Source: Dugong dugon
Lineage: Eukaryota > Chordata > Mammalia > Sirenia > Dugongidae
DNA: 64,000 nt
Direction: 5' to 3'
NCBI GenBank assembly: GCA_030035585.1
Contig: CM057464.1
Location: 76,306,919 to 76,370,918 of the forward strand
The notes below the pieces were generated by a model, which saw nothing but the letters and a program-made list of their open reading frames with translations, was not told the DNA's origin and searched no databases. The translations under genes were made by a program, and so were the position numbers. Below are positions 23,455 through 35,300 of this stretch, piece by piece. Every line of letters starts with the position of its first letter. Position 1 is the first letter of the stretch.

Positions 23455-24365
23455 ACCCTAGGGTTTTTGAACTTGCTTTTCCTTTGCCTGATATACTCTT
23501 CTATTAAATCTTCCTGTGACTGTCATCATTCAGGGCTCAGCTCCAATATCATCTCCTAAAAACAACTTATGTAAAGTGATCCCATTCTCAGGGCACTCTG
23601 TGCTCTATTGTATGTTCTTTTTTATTAAAAAAATTGTTTCATTGTAGTAAAAATATATATAACTAAACGTGTGAATTCACCATTTTTTACTTGTAGAATT
23701 CAGTAACTTTGATTATGTTCATCATGTTGTGCAACCATCACCACTGTTTCCAAATTATTCCATCACCGTTAACAGTAATTCAGTGCCCCTTAAGCAATGA
23801 CTCACATTTTCTCCCTCCCTCCCACGCCTGGTAACCACTAATAAGCTTTGACCTCTATACATTTGCCTATTCTAGTTATTTTATATAAATTGAATCATAC
23901 AATATTTGCCCTTTTGTGACTAACATTGCATTTAGCATAATGTTTTCAAGGTTCATTCATGTATCGGAACTTCATTTCTCTTTACGGCTTATTAATATTC
24001 CACTATATGTATATACTATATTTTGTTTATCCATTCATCTGCTGCTGGACATTTAGGTTGTTTTTCACCTTTTGGCTATTGTGAATAGTGCTGCAGTGAA
24101 CATTGGTGTTCAAGTTTCTGTTTGTGTTCCTGTATCATATGTTCTTCATATCACTTATCACTATCTCAAAGTACACATTTGTTTGATTACATGTTTATTG
24201 TCTGTCTTGCATACATGTAAGCATATACCCAGGGAAATAAGGTCCATAAGAGCAGGGACCTTGTCCATCTTGTTGACTTCCATATGCACAGCATCTAGAA
24301 TAGTTCCTGGAACTTATTAGGCACTCAATAAATATCTGTTGAATGAATAAATAAATGAATGAATG
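23455..24365 (+). mobile_element. L2 LINE 3' end, interrupted by an L1
   Basis: The left part (23455-23619) and the right part (24139-24365) form one L2 3' end. It finishes with 'AGAGCAGGGACCTTGTCC', 'TAGGCACTCAATAAATATCT' and GAATGAATAAATAAATGAATG, the diagnostic L2 tail. An L1 fragment sits between. Confidence 0.8.
23620..24138 (-). mobile_element. L1 3' end inserted in L2
   Basis: It starts with a T-rich tail and includes 'GTTGTGCAACCATCACCACT', 'TCTCTTTACGGCTTATTAAT' and 'GGACATTTAGGTTGTTTTTC', typical reverse-strand L1 3' sequence. ATGTTCTT is repeated at 23612-23619 and 24139-24146 as a target duplication. A sister copy lies at 27505-28062. Confidence 0.8.
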
Positions 24366-25457
24366 TGTCCTACTGAGTTGCATTTCCAAAGTTTTTTAAG
24401 GCCTTAAGGCTGCCTTGTGGCAAGTTATGTCAGAGTAATTCCCTATATGACTGTTTGAGCTCCCTTCTCCAGTAGAAACTGAGGTGTATAACAGGGTTCA
24501 CTTGTCCAATTGATTTTTCAGTTAAACCAAAGAACACACTATAAGACTCAGAAGCTTAAGTTAAAATAATTTGAATAAGAAATTCACAGCTCAACAGCCC
24601 ATGAACATCTTCATAAGTCCTTCAGAAGTCATGCAGGAGTGGCTTTATGTTAATGATTAGTCTGTCAAAGCAAAATGCAAATGATTATGAGTCACTTTGT
24701 CAAGTAAGTATGCTAGTGCTGCGGACTGCTGATGAGCTTGAAGGAAGAGGTCATGCACCAGGGACTCACTGTGGCAAAGATTCTTGTCAGTGCTCTATCT
24801 CTGGGAGCCCTTACCAGTCAATGAGACCCCAATTAAAAAAAAAAAAAAAAACAGAACTAGAGGCTGGCTTTGGGAGAGCAATTATGCTGCTATTGTGATG
24901 TTCCTTGTGAAGTATATCCTTTACAATAAATGACAAGACATGGTTCCTAAAATATAATTTCCTTGGGATACATTTTTCAGTGAAAGGGAGAATATCTTAT
25001 CCATAGAATAGTGGTATGGGGATCTGGTGATGGGCAAGACGTAATTTTTACTGAGTGCTTAGAGAAGCCAGGTTAAAATAAGTAAGGTACATAAACAATA
25101 CTAATAGCTATCATTTATTGGGTGAACCAAATCCCTGGAGCCATTCTCAACTTTTTCTTCTCACACTCTACATTCAGTCCTTCATCAAATCCTGTAGCCT
25201 TTACCATCAAAATATATCCGGAATATGACCATTTCCCACCACCTCCACTGCTACTATCCTGTTCTAAGCTTTTATCAGTTTTTGCCTGAATTATTTCAAT
25301 GACCTCAAACTGGTGTCTTCCATTCCTAAATTTGTTGAACATCTAATGACAGTTTGAGCAAAAATCTATTTTATTTGTTCATAAACAGCAAGGTGCACAA
25401 AATTGAAATTGCTGTTTTTCTGAGCTTTTGCCTAGTGAGTAGGAAAGCTATAGCTGA
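24366..25457. other. Intergenic, unrecognised
   Basis: No gene or repeat recognised except a poly-A run at 24836-24852. Confidence 0.55.
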
Positions 25458-25625
25458 GGCTGGCAAACTACAGGCCAAATCCAGTCTGTTGCCTGTTTTT
25501 GTAAATAAAGTTTTATTGGAACAAAGCCATACCCATCATTTACATATTGTCTATGGCGGCTTTTACTTTATAATGGCAGACTTGAGTAGTTGCAACGGAA
25601 GTCGGCAAAGCCTAAAATATTTACT
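25458..25625 (-). mobile_element. MER-type DNA transposon relic, second copy
   Basis: 'GGCTGGCAAACTACAGGCC', 'AAATAAAGTTTTATTGGAAC' and 'AAAGCCTAAAATATTTACT' are the reverse complement of the element at 902-1126. Confidence 0.6.
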
Positions 25626-26593
25626 ATTTACTTACATATATAAATAATAGTATACTTACTATTAGACCATTTAAAGTTTGCTGAGCTATAGGATAGATCT
25701 TGTGTTCTTATAAAACCATAATAAAAGACCATGCTATGTTTGCTTTATTTAAGCCTAGCCAGTAATTTACTGTATGCATTATTCTTAAACTTCCAGAATA
25801 TTTATGTAAAGAAATTTTGTCAAAAGTCAAATCCAAATAGAGGTGCACCGCTAACATAATCCTAGTGTTTCCAGGAAGTATAAAGCTCAGTTCCAACTAT
25901 CTGGAAACCAATATCCTGTCAATTGAAGTAATTGAAGTCCTCAGGCCACCACAATTTTAAATTAGTGTTCTTGCCAAATTGCAACAAATGTTCTATGTGG
26001 CTCCACTTTCTGTTATGTTTACAAGTTGGATTAGATAGTTTCTTCTTTTACTGAAATGGACTGATTTTTGGAAGACCCTCATTCCATTCTGGAAATTTCC
26101 TACTTGTTTATATAGCATGACATGAGGTGCTCTTATCATTGGGCTATAAAGTTGTCACCATTCACCACCATTATTGCAAGTATGGGGTGGGATTTGCTGT
26201 TTCTGTTGGAAGCATTTTTTTTTGCTGGTCCTCCTTATCCCCCTGACCACTGTCCCAGTTCTCAGTTCTTGGTCTTCTCTATCTGCATTACTGTGTTGGT
26301 GGTATCATCCAATCCCAAGGCTTTAAGTACCATATGTATATAATAAGCTCTGTGTTCTTATGGAGCCAGTTTAGACCACTCTTCTCTACTTCTTACTCAT
26401 ATATCCAGCTGCTCACTTAACATTTCCCTGTATCTTAAATTTGTCCAAAAAATGAACTCAGTTTTAACCCCCTCCCACACAACCTGCTTCATTTGCAGCC
26501 ATCCCCATCTACTTACAGAAACTCCATCCTTCTGGTTTCTTAGGCCAAACAAACAACTTGGACACATCATTAGTCTCCTCTCTCATCATCATG

Positions 26594-26758
26594 CGGCTCT
26601 GGTGGCACAGTGGTTAAGAGCCTGGCTGCTAACCAAAAGATCAGCAGTTCCAATGCACCAGCCACTCCTTAGAAACCCTATGGGGCAGTTCTACTCTATC
26701 CTATAGGGTTGCTGTGAGTCGGAATTGACTCAATGGCAACGGATTTTTTTTTTGGTTT
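26594..26758 (+). mobile_element. Afrotherian tRNA-derived SINE
   Basis: The copy runs from 'CGGCTCTGGTGGCACAGTGG' to 'GACTCAATGGCAACGG' with a T-rich GGTTTT tail. The internal 'GAAAGATGTGGCAGTCTGC' block is absent. TCTCATCATCATG is duplicated exactly at 26581-26593 and 26759-26771. Confidence 0.92.
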
Positions 26759-26974
26759 TCTCATCATCATGCTCTTCCTTTGCAGTTGCTATTCCTTCTA
26801 CCTGGAACAGACTTTCCCCAGATAATCCACATAGCTCACTCCCTTATTTACTTCTGCTCAAATGTTATCAAAAAAGCCTTTCATGACTACCCTGTATAAA
26901 ATAGGCACCCCTTCCCAGCCCCACCGCCACTCTCTGTCCTTACCTGCTTTATTCTAGCATTTATGACCACCTGA

Positions 26975-27401
26975 AGGAGCCCTGGTAGCTCAGTGGTTAA
27001 AGCACTTGGCTGCTAACCACAAAAGGTCGTCGGTTTGAACCTATCAGCTGCTCCGCAGGAGAAAGATGTGGCAGTCTGCTTCTGTAAAGATTTACAGCCT
27101 TGGAACCCCTGTGTTGTTGTTGTTAGGTGCCATCAAGTCGATTCTGACTCATAGAAACCCTATGCACAACAGAATGAAACACTGCTTGGTCCTGCACTGT
27201 CCTCACAATTGTTATTCTTGAGCCCGTTGTTGCAGCCACTGTGTCAATCCACCTCGTTGAAGGTCTTCCTCTTTTTTGATGACCCTCTACTTTACCAAGC
27301 ATGATATCCTTCTCCAGGGACTGATCCCTCCTATGGGGCGGCTCTATTCTCTCCTATAGGGTTGTTATGAGTCGGAATCGACTTGACAGCAGTGGGTTTG
27401 G
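26975..27401 (+). mobile_element. Afrotherian SINE split by an RTE fragment
   Basis: The head (26975-27112, from AGGAGCCCTGGTAGCTCAG) and the tail (27331-27401, CTATGGGGCGG... GACAGCAGTGGGTTTGG) are separated by 27113-27330. The flanks ACCACCTGA (26966-26974) and ACCACCTAA (27406-27414) are the target duplication. Confidence 0.88.
27113..27330 (-). mobile_element. RTE LINE 3' fragment inserted in a SINE
   Basis: It begins GTTGTTGTTGTTAGGTGCC and reads as the last 218 bases of the RTE on the reverse strand, matching 13794-14000. CCTGTG and CCTATG at its borders may be the target duplication. Confidence 0.85.
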
Positions 27402-27504
27402 TATTACCACCTAACATATTTTTTCATGTTTATGATCTCATAGTAGGGACTTTGTTTTATTCATGGATGTAAACTCAGTACCTAGTCAGTGCTTAGTATA
27501 CAGA

Positions 27505-28062
27505 AGAATTTCTTTTTTTTGAGGAAGGCTGTCTTTTTTTCTTACTGTTTTGTTGAGGTGAAAATACGTATATAACAAAATAATTGCCTATTCAATATTT
27601 TTTTACATGCAGAATTCAGTGACATTGATTACATTCATGACGTTGTGCAACCATCACCACTGTCTGTTTCCAAATTATTCCATCACCATTAACAGTAGTT
27701 CAGTGCCCCCTAAGCAATGACTCCCCCTTTCTCCCTCTCTCCTACCCCAGATAATCTTTGATCTCTATAATTATATTTTGATCTCTATAAATTTGCCTAT
27801 TCTAGATATTTTGTATAAGTGAGATCATATAATATGTGTCCTTTTGTAACTGAGTTATTTCACTCAGCTTAATGTTTTCAAGATTCGTCCATGTTGTGGC
27901 ATATATCAGGACTTCATTTCTCTTTACGGCTGAGTAATATTCCATTGTATGTAGGTACCACATTTTGTTTATCCATTTATCTGCTGCTGGACATTTAGGT
28001 TGTTTTTCGCTTTTTAGCTATTGTGAATAGTGCTGCAGTGAACATTGGTGTACAAGGTTATA
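27505..28062 (-). mobile_element. L1 LINE 3' end
   Basis: It shares 'TTGTGCAACCATCACCACTG', 'TTAACAGTAGTTCAGTGCCC' and 'CTGCTGCTGGACATTTAGG' with 23620-24138, on the same strand. A SINE follows directly. Confidence 0.8.
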
Positions 28063-28065
28063 CAC

Positions 28066-28262
28066 CAGAAAACCAAACCCATTGCCATCAAGTTGATTCA
28101 GACTCATAGTGGCCCTGTAGGACGAGTAGAACTGCCTCATTGGCTTTCCAGTTTATGGAAGCAGACTGCCACATCTTTCTCCCATGGAGCGGCTGGTGGA
28201 TTTGAACCACCAACGTTTTGGTTAGCAGCTGCACTATTAACCATTGCATCACTAGGGCTCCT
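28066..28262 (-). mobile_element. Afrotherian tRNA-derived SINE
   Basis: It runs from AAAACCAAACCCATTGCC to CACTAGGGCTCC and includes the full middle block (GGAAGCAGACTGCCACATC). The open frame through it on the + strand is not a gene. Confidence 0.92.
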
Positions 28263-28269
28263 TACAAGT

Positions 28270-28512
28270 TTATATAGGAGACTCTTAATACCTATTCTTT
28301 GAAGGAAGGAATGAATGAATGGGCACTTAACTATGTTCCAGACTCTGTATTAAATCCTTTACATACATTATATTGTTGACTTCTTACAGCAAAAAAAAGA
28401 GTCCAAGTTATTACCTGCTTTTAATGATAACAGTAACTTTTCTAAAGTCACACAGACAGTAAGTGCACCAAGGTGTGCTGGTTTTAAATCTCTAAGCTTT
28501 ATCATCGCCTCT
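28270..28512 (-). repeat. MIR SINE relic
   Basis: 'GGGCACTTAACTATGTTCCA', 'AATCCTTTACATACATTATA' and 'AAGTCACACAGACAGTAAGT' follow the reverse-strand MIR order. Confidence 0.65.
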
Positions 28513-29129
28513 ACTATGTCTTGGGAGAAGCTTATAAGAAAGCTAGAAAATGATCACTAGTGTTAAAACATTAAAATTGAGCTACAGGGATTCCTAGAAC
28601 TCAGGAATGGAATAGATTTATGTTAGCACTGAGGGGAGTTATATTTCCATCTCAGATGTGTGTGAGACCCTCGGATAACAAGTACTAAAGACTTCCATGT
28701 TCCATACTCTGCGGCACCTGAAAATTTGATGTTCGCTAGTTTCTTGACCTTTTGCTATTATCTTACAGGGAAGAGAGTAAAAGGGTTGAGGTTAAATTGG
28801 CCAAGAGTTGGAGATCAGTGAGGGGATTTCTTTAGAGAGACTTAGTGCCTATCCTAGTAGGAGTGGAGAGATTTTCCCTCAAGGCTAACAGGAGAGTTTA
28901 ATAAAAAGTCTGATTACAAAAGTGTGGGAAGAATGTAGGGGAACCACAAGGTGTACTACAGTACCCTGAGGTAGTATCAACTGGGTACTTTTATTGCTTC
29001 TAGGACTGGAAGGGCAAAGGTAGAGAATGGATCTGAAGGAGTGAATGGAAGGTACCCAGCACAGCAGAGAAAGGAGGGACCTTGGATTTCCAAAGTATCC
29101 AGATCTATTCAAACTGCAATGCTATATAA

Positions 29130-29525
29130 GACCTTGTGGCAGACACTCTTGCTCCAAGTACCTGGCCTCAGGAAGTGCTTGGTCACTTGCAGAGTAGGCT
29201 CAAAGTGCCAGATGAATAAAACACCCCAGGAGCTGCCCTCAACCAGTGAGGACCAAGAGTTGGTGCACAGCATCCTACCCCTTGAGTAGGACAATTTGAA
29301 GGCCTGTTCTCTAACATCTCTCTGAGGCACCCCAGCAGGATTGAGCCCCAGTGGTCTCCAGCCATAACTTGCTTATCAACACACCCTCTAGTGACTTCCT
29401 TCCCTTTCTGGTCCCACTCCCTCACTCTCCTATAGGAGTTTCTTAAGATCACCTCCCAAATAACCCACCTGCCCTCAACTCCTAGTCTCAGGGTTTGCTT
29501 CGGGGGGAACCCAGCCTAAACAGAC
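29130..29525 (+). repeat. Possible old LTR-like repeat
   Basis: The end 'GATCACCTCCCAAATAACCC' ... 'TCTCAGGGTTTGCTTCGGGG' with AACCCAGCCTAAACAGA resembles the end of a common mammalian LTR-type repeat. The family is not assigned. The neighbouring 28513-29129 and 29526-30180 show nothing clear. Confidence 0.4.
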
Positions 29526-30184
29526 CTTAACAAAAATCTACCATCTGTGATAAGTTTGGAGTTCAGAAATAGTCAACACTGGTATCCAAACAGAATTGCA
29601 CAATTAGGCCACTGGCATAATGCTGGACCCTGTGAGGACTGGACAAATTTTCCTCCTGACCAATCCATACACCCTCACTCTACACCAGTGGGAGAGAATA
29701 GGCAAGGAGCAAAGTGGAGCAAAAAGGCACCACAAACCACAGGCATTGGAGAGGGGAGAGCAGCAGTCACTAACCTTGGGCTTACCAAGTGCCAGTGGTC
29801 ACAGATGGCACACACACAGCAGCTCACACATGGTCTTACCCCACTACTGTCTGAGATGAGTAAACCCAGGTCCTCTGTGTTCTCGTTAACCCGGGCTGAG
29901 GGTAGGACAAGAGAAGTGAGGAGCACCAACTATGTTTAGAGTTCATTTATTCATTTAATAAATATTGACTGACTGTGATGAAATGCCAAGTATGGTGCTA
30001 ATTACCATGCAAGTTACATTCATTTACACCATCTTAGAAAATACTCATAAAAGGAATAAGTTCAGATAATTAAATAATGTCAAATAATGACAGGCTAGAA
30101 GATGGCCAGACTCAACCATTTTATTTTCTATGATGCCTTCTGTAGGACATTATTCAGAAGAACTTTAGACTGCTAAGGCCATTC

Positions 30185-30333
30185 TCGCAGGAGAAAGACC
30201 TGGCAATCTGCTCCTGTAAATATTCCTGACCCACAAAGATTACAGCCCAGGAAACCCTGTGGGACAGTTCTACTCTGCTACATGGGGTCACTATGAGTTG
30301 GAATCGATTCTACGGCACACAACAGCAACAACA
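30185..30333 (+). mobile_element. Afrotherian SINE, 5'-truncated
   Basis: Starts inside the body (TCGCAGGAGAAAGACCTGGC) and ends 'GAGTTGGAATCGATTCTACG' with a GGCACACAACAGCAACAACAA tail. The tail differs from the GGTTTT-tailed copies and looks like the RTE tail. Confidence 0.85.
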
Positions 30334-30335
30334 AG

Positions 30336-31470
30336 GTTATTCTACACATTATAGATAAAAACAATTTCATTGTTGCTTAGAGCTGGTATAAATATATATA
30401 TTCAAGCAGCTAAATTTTCTATTTATTCAAATTCTATCAGTTTATGAAACCATTTTGTAAAGACCAGATATATATCTAAATCTATATATCACTGTTTGTT
30501 AAATCTCTATTGTTCTCTGTAAGACATGTGTCATTATTCATCTTCCTTCTCTATTTTCTGGTTAAAAACAAGCAAAACACTTCCAGCTTATCTCTTAATA
30601 CTGTAACCATCTTTTTCAACCATGGTATATATGGTTCAGTAATATCATACTGTACCTATTCTAGTACATAAATTTTATGTGCGGGCTATTGCTTCTTAAA
30701 CATATTTTACTGTCTCTTACTTAGATTTCCAATTATAAGTAGGTGCTTGCCTAATTTGAAGAAATTAGCTTTTCTCTCCAAAATATATTTATTACCTGAG
30801 CTCCTTCACTATCATTTTTCAACAGGACATCTCCATTATTGTAGAATACATTTTAAAGTGCAGATTTCATCATAATTATGGAATTAAAATAACCTTAAAA
30901 TATATACATATATACTTTTAAAAAAAACAATAGAAAGTCAGTCTGCTACCATGGCATTAAATCTTTTATGTTTTAAATATCATGAGGCGCATTATTGAAT
31001 TCCATGCTATGATTTTCAATGGGCTGAGTACCTAGCCATCCTATTTTGTATCTTAAGTTTCATTATATATATATATGTGCGTGTGTGTGTGTATGTTCAT
31101 AACTTCCTTTTCATTTTCAGTTGTTTCATTTTATCTCTGGTGTTCATTCTTTAAAAGCAGCCCTTTCCCTCCTCACCTCACCTTTGTCTTAGGGGTAGGT
31201 GCTCTTTATTTATGGTTCTGACTGTATCAGTTACCATGCATAAGGCTGATATGGTCCGGAATGTGCTACGTTAATCTATTTAGCTAGTAATCAGATGGCA
31301 TCCTTCCAGGGAAGGACAATTGGAGCTCAGTGGAGAAGATGCCAGTAATGTGCAAGAGGTAGCAGTAGCCCACATTCTGAAATGCAGTTTACTCTGATTT
31401 TAGGTAAGTTACTTCAGCTTTACTTGAAAGTACAAAGCTGCCTGATAATAGATGAGGGCACATAACTGAG
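30336..31470. other. AT-rich intergenic stretch with a TA/TG microsatellite
   Basis: No gene recognised. A TA run followed by a TG run lies at 31063-31095. Confidence 0.6.
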
Positions 31471-31474
31471 CTCT

Positions 31475-31645
31475 GTTTCTAGTTTTGCCACTGGAATTGA
31501 CCTTGAGCAGGTATCTAAAAAACATCTCTCTGCTTTGTTTTGTCAGTGTGAGAAATGAGAATAATAATGCTGCCTACTTTACAAGGGGAGCCTTAATGAA
31601 TTTTGTTTTTGTAGAGCATTATGAGATCCTGAGGCAAGGGGTACT
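31475..31645 (+). repeat. MIR SINE relic
   Basis: 'TTTTGCCACTGGAATTGACC', 'GAGAATAATAATGCTGCCTA' and 'GTAGAGCATTATGAGATCCT' match a forward MIR order. It is diverged. Confidence 0.55.
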
Positions 31646-32118
31646 GGGAGGGGATGGGGCTGCTGTAGAAATCTAAAATGCGATTACTATTGGTATTTCA
31701 GAGCTATTCTCTCACGGTTACAGCAATCTCTTACCACTGTGCTTTTGAATTATTGTTATGAATAAGGAATAGAATCTAGTAGGGAGAAACTAGAAATCTT
31801 GAGTTAAATTTTCATTTTGACCCCAGACCTGGGCTTTCTGTATACCTATGTGATTCTGTGAAATCAATTAGCTGGTTAGTCCCTGTAAAAACACAACACA
31901 AAATTGGACCATGATATCTGCCACTTCTTGAGCAAAACAATGTACCAGCATTCAGATATCCAACTTTCAGACATGGCCAACAGTCTGCTACTACATGCCT
32001 GGGAAGAGGATGATGGTGACAAATTGGACATCAAACTTCATTCTGGGAGTCTTCACAATGGATGTGGGTTATATCAGATGAATTTCTGTAATAAATTATG
32101 TTGTTTAAAAACTTTCAC

Positions 32119-32330
32119 TATTGGCACAGTGGTTAAGAGCTAGCCTGCTAACTGGAAGGTTGGCAGTTGGAACCCACCAGCCACTCTACATGGGAGAAAG
32201 ATGTGGCAGTCTGCTTCTGTAAAAATTTACAGCCTTGGAAACCCTATGGGGGCAGTTCTACTCTGTCCTGTACGGTTGCTATGAGTCGAAATCTACTTGA
32301 CAGCAACAGGTTAGGTTTGGTTTGGTTTAT
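32119..32330 (+). mobile_element. Afrotherian tRNA-derived SINE
   Basis: 'TTGGCACAGTGGTTAAGAGC' at the head, the full middle block 'GAAAGATGTGGCAGTCTGC', and 'TATGAGTCGAAATCTACTTG' at the 3' end with repeated GGTTT in the tail. Confidence 0.92.
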
Positions 32331-32599
32331 TGGCCTAGAAATCTGGCTAAATCCCATTATGACCCTCTTGTAAGGTCTTTCTGCATTTCTGTATCCACTG
32401 TCAATCAGTTCAGAAGGATGTGGTACAATGGAGTGTGTAAACGTAATTCCAGCCCATGAGCCATTTATCAGCTCTGCAGGAGCCTCTTCCCTAGTTTCCC
32501 TTCCTCAACCTTTCCTTGGGCTTTTCCATTCTCCTTGCTGCTGGCAGTACACTTTCCTCCTGTAAACAAATCTAAGTCTCTCTTTCTTCTGCGTAAAAA

Positions 32600-33090
32600 C
32601 ATCTCAACTCTCAGCTATTGCCCACAGTAGTAATTCCAAATTCCTTTGAAAGGCACATGAGGCCATTCACAATTTGGCCTCAACCTAACCACCCTACTTT
32701 TATCCTTGGTCACTGAAATCATATACCCTACATTCCAGCTTCACTAAAATTTCCAGCATTTCTTTAAATAGTGATGCCCTTCACTGTGCCTTTACCAACT
32801 CTTCTCTTTGCCTGAAACACTCCTAACACATCACCACCTTACAAACTCTCATCCAGACCCTGTTCCAAGGCTGTGCAGCCTTCCCTGGAATATCCCTCCC
32901 TAGTAGTTGACAGAGTTCACCACTCCCTCTGGCCTTCTCAGCCCTCTGTGCGTATTTCCTCTCTACTCCTCACAGAGTAAAAGTTATCTCTGCTCTCCTG
33001 AGGGTAAGGGGTACACCTTTCATCTTCTTACTCCCAGCTCCAACCCTAGAGCCTGGCATTAGTGCTTACTGAGTAAATTGTATTTCAGGT
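32600..33090 (+). mobile_element. L2 LINE fragment
   Basis: 'GAGGCCATTCACAATTTGGC', 'CATTCCAGCTTCACTAAA', 'CATCCAGACCCTGTTCCAAG' and 'TAGAGCCTGGCATTAGTGC' follow the L2 3' order. Confidence 0.65.
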
Positions 33091-33309
33091 TTGCAGTTTA
33101 TAGGCATGCTGTGAAACCTCTTGGGAGATGCAAATTCCCAAATTAAGCTTGAGTGGATCCTTGTTTTAGGTGATAGTTTTAGAAGAGATACTGGGCTTTC
33201 ATGAGCCACTTCTGTCAATCAGAGTGGGTTCAAATGGACTCATGTTTCACCGAATCCCATACCAGGCAGCCTGTGGTGTATTTCTCCTTTTGTGTGGTCA
33301 AGAGATGCT

Positions 33310-33480
33310 CACACCTGTATTTAAAGCTGAAAAGGGTCTTGTAGAGGTCACCAGTTTAATCTCTGTTTACCAGATAAGAAAATTGAAGCTAGGAAAGGCT
33401 GGGGAATGCCCAAGGTAACACAGCAAGCTAGTATCAGGACTGAAATTTGAACCTACTTCCCCCACACTCCAATCCTAGGC
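33310..33480 (-). repeat. MIR SINE relic
   Basis: 'AGATAAGAAAATTGAAGCTA', 'GGTAACACAGCAAGCTAGTA' and 'TTTGAACCTACTTCCCCC' are reverse-strand MIR landmarks. Confidence 0.65.
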
Positions 33481-33947
33481 CATCCTCATTATATTCAACT
33501 GTAGCTCTTCCATGGCTCTTTCTCTGCCACTTATCTGCATAGGGGTGGGAGGCAAGGAAGATGGACATGTTCACATAAGAGCAAGTAGATGTGGAAAGAA
33601 AATTGACCCTGATATTATTTTTCTGAACAGTGAATTTGTTACAGCAACCAGACTCTTCTCCCACTTCCTGCTTGGTAAGTGATTCTGATCTTCTGTGAAG
33701 ACCAAGTGCTAGGCCTGTTGATAACCTGAGTCTTTCTTTTGCTCCTACTCCTCCTTTTTTCCTTGGATTCCCACTCATCCCTTCAACTGTTTGGCTTTGC
33801 TTTTTCCCAGTCCCATGCCAATCTTTGCTTCCTTAGCAGTTGTGTTTTTAATAATATTTACTCAGGAAAGATCATTGCATTAGAGCTTTAAGGAGGAAAG
33901 GTGCAAAGGAAATCTAATAAATAATCTATAATAAGCACCTACTGTAT

Positions 33948-34110
33948 GTCTTAGTCTAGTTTTCTTTAGAGAAGCAAAACCAATGAGATGTATATACAAA
34001 TATATGCATAGAGATTTACATCAAAGAAATGGCTCACACAATTGTGGGGGATGTCAAGTCCCAAATCCGTGCGTCAGGCAGCAGACTTGAGACCTCTGCT
34101 GGCTCATGAG
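33948..34110. repeat. Old interspersed repeat fragment
   Basis: 'CTAGTTTTCTTTAGAGAAGC', 'AAAACCAATGAGATGTATAT' and 'GGCTCACACAATTGTGGGG' match a common mammalian repeat whose family I cannot name with confidence. Confidence 0.45.
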
Positions 34111-34735
34111 ATGCATTTAATGTTTAAATATCCCTAAAGGTTTAATAATGACACTATAAAAGAACACACATTTGAATGGTTAAAAAAATTCTCAAAATCC
34201 AAAGACCTAGGCAAAAATAAAAAAAAGACATGTGAACAGTAAAGTCATTCAAAGGATATTTCAACAATCTGGTTACTTGATCTGAGCATCAGGTGAACTG
34301 ATGTTAGGCAGAGAGGCTTGGCTGGGCATTGTTGGAAAAATCCACTCAAGTGCACAGGCTGGAAGCTACAAATGTATCATTACTGGTCTCTATTTGCCAA
34401 TCCTTTTGTCTTTAGTTGGCTTCCTCTCCCATTTACCATACAGGCTATATCAAGCTTTCACTCTCCTTTATGTCTTCTATCAACTTGCACCTATCTCAAC
34501 TCAAAGCAAATGCATTTATCACTTTACTGAGAAATGCGTCAGGTATGGATCCAACTTCTTACTCTCAAACTATAGGGCAATTTATTCTACCCATCAGTTC
34601 CTTGTTTCCTCCAATCTCAGAAAACAAGAAGTCTTCCTGTTTGAGAAGTTAAAAGCCAGGGCTAGGTGGGTGGGAAGCATAATCCTGGCAGAGGTAACAG
34701 CATGTAAGATGGTCTGGTTATGAGAGGTAATATGA
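34111..34735. other. Intergenic; chance open frame, no recognised gene
   Basis: A 140-codon open frame at 34301-34723 (+) has no family motif, no splice context and no homologue I recognise. I regard it as chance. Confidence 0.5.
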
Positions 34736-35300
34736 TAAATTCAAGGAAATGAAAGAACTCTAGTATGCTTGGAATAAGAGATCAGACACGGGTCTTGATC
34801 TTAAGGACAGTGGGGAACCATTGAAGTGTTTTAATTGGGCAAGTGGCTTGATAAAATTTGTGTTCTAAAAAGATCACCCTGGCTTCAGTGAGGGATTGGT
34901 TGGGGAAATGTGTGGAGGTGTCAAAATTGGAAGCAGGGAGATCAATAATTCGGGCAAGAAATCATGGTGGTTCAAACTTGGGAAATGGCTATGTGGATGG
35001 TTCAAGATACATTTAGGACGTAACACTGATACAGCTTGGTGATTGATGGGGGTGGAGAGAACGATACTCAGAGTTTTGGCTTGTCCAACCTGGTGATTGG
35101 TGTAACATTTACTGAGGTGGAGAGTACAAGAGTTAAAGTAGGTTGGGGTATGGGATCAAATGACAAATTCAGCTTTTAGTATGTTAAAATGGAGGTACCT
35201 ATGGGACATCAAATAGAGAAGTTCAATCAAGGGTAAAATATGTGGATCTGAAGCTCAGCTGAGAGGTCTGACTAGAGAGAGATAAGCGTTTGCGAGCAAT
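34736..35300 (+). repeat. Old interspersed repeat, same type as 45620-46660
   Basis: 'ACCATTGAAGTGTTTTAATT', 'GATCACCCTGGCTTCAGTG' and 'GAGGTGGAGAGTACAAGAG' parallel the text of the repeat at 45620-46660. The family is not assigned. Confidence 0.5.

Larger units (their letters stand above)
26160..27500 (+). mobile_element. L2 LINE fragment carrying nested SINE and RTE insertions
   Basis: L2-like sequence at 26160-26593, 26772-26970 and 27406-27500 ('CTTCTGCTCAAATGTTATC', 'TAGTAGGGACTTTGTTTTAT') is broken by two SINEs, one of which is itself broken by an RTE piece. Removing the insertions restores a continuous L2 3' end. Confidence 0.7.

Noticed and set aside
28045-28302. 85-codon + strand frame
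   Set aside because: It runs through a reverse-strand SINE. The open frame is a by-product of the SINE sequence.
34301-34723. 140-codon open frame on the + strand, the longest outside transposons and the chance frame in the old repeat at 45645-46124
   Set aside because: No motif, homologue, start context or splice signal I recognise. Overlapping frames on the same strand are open as well, which fits chance.
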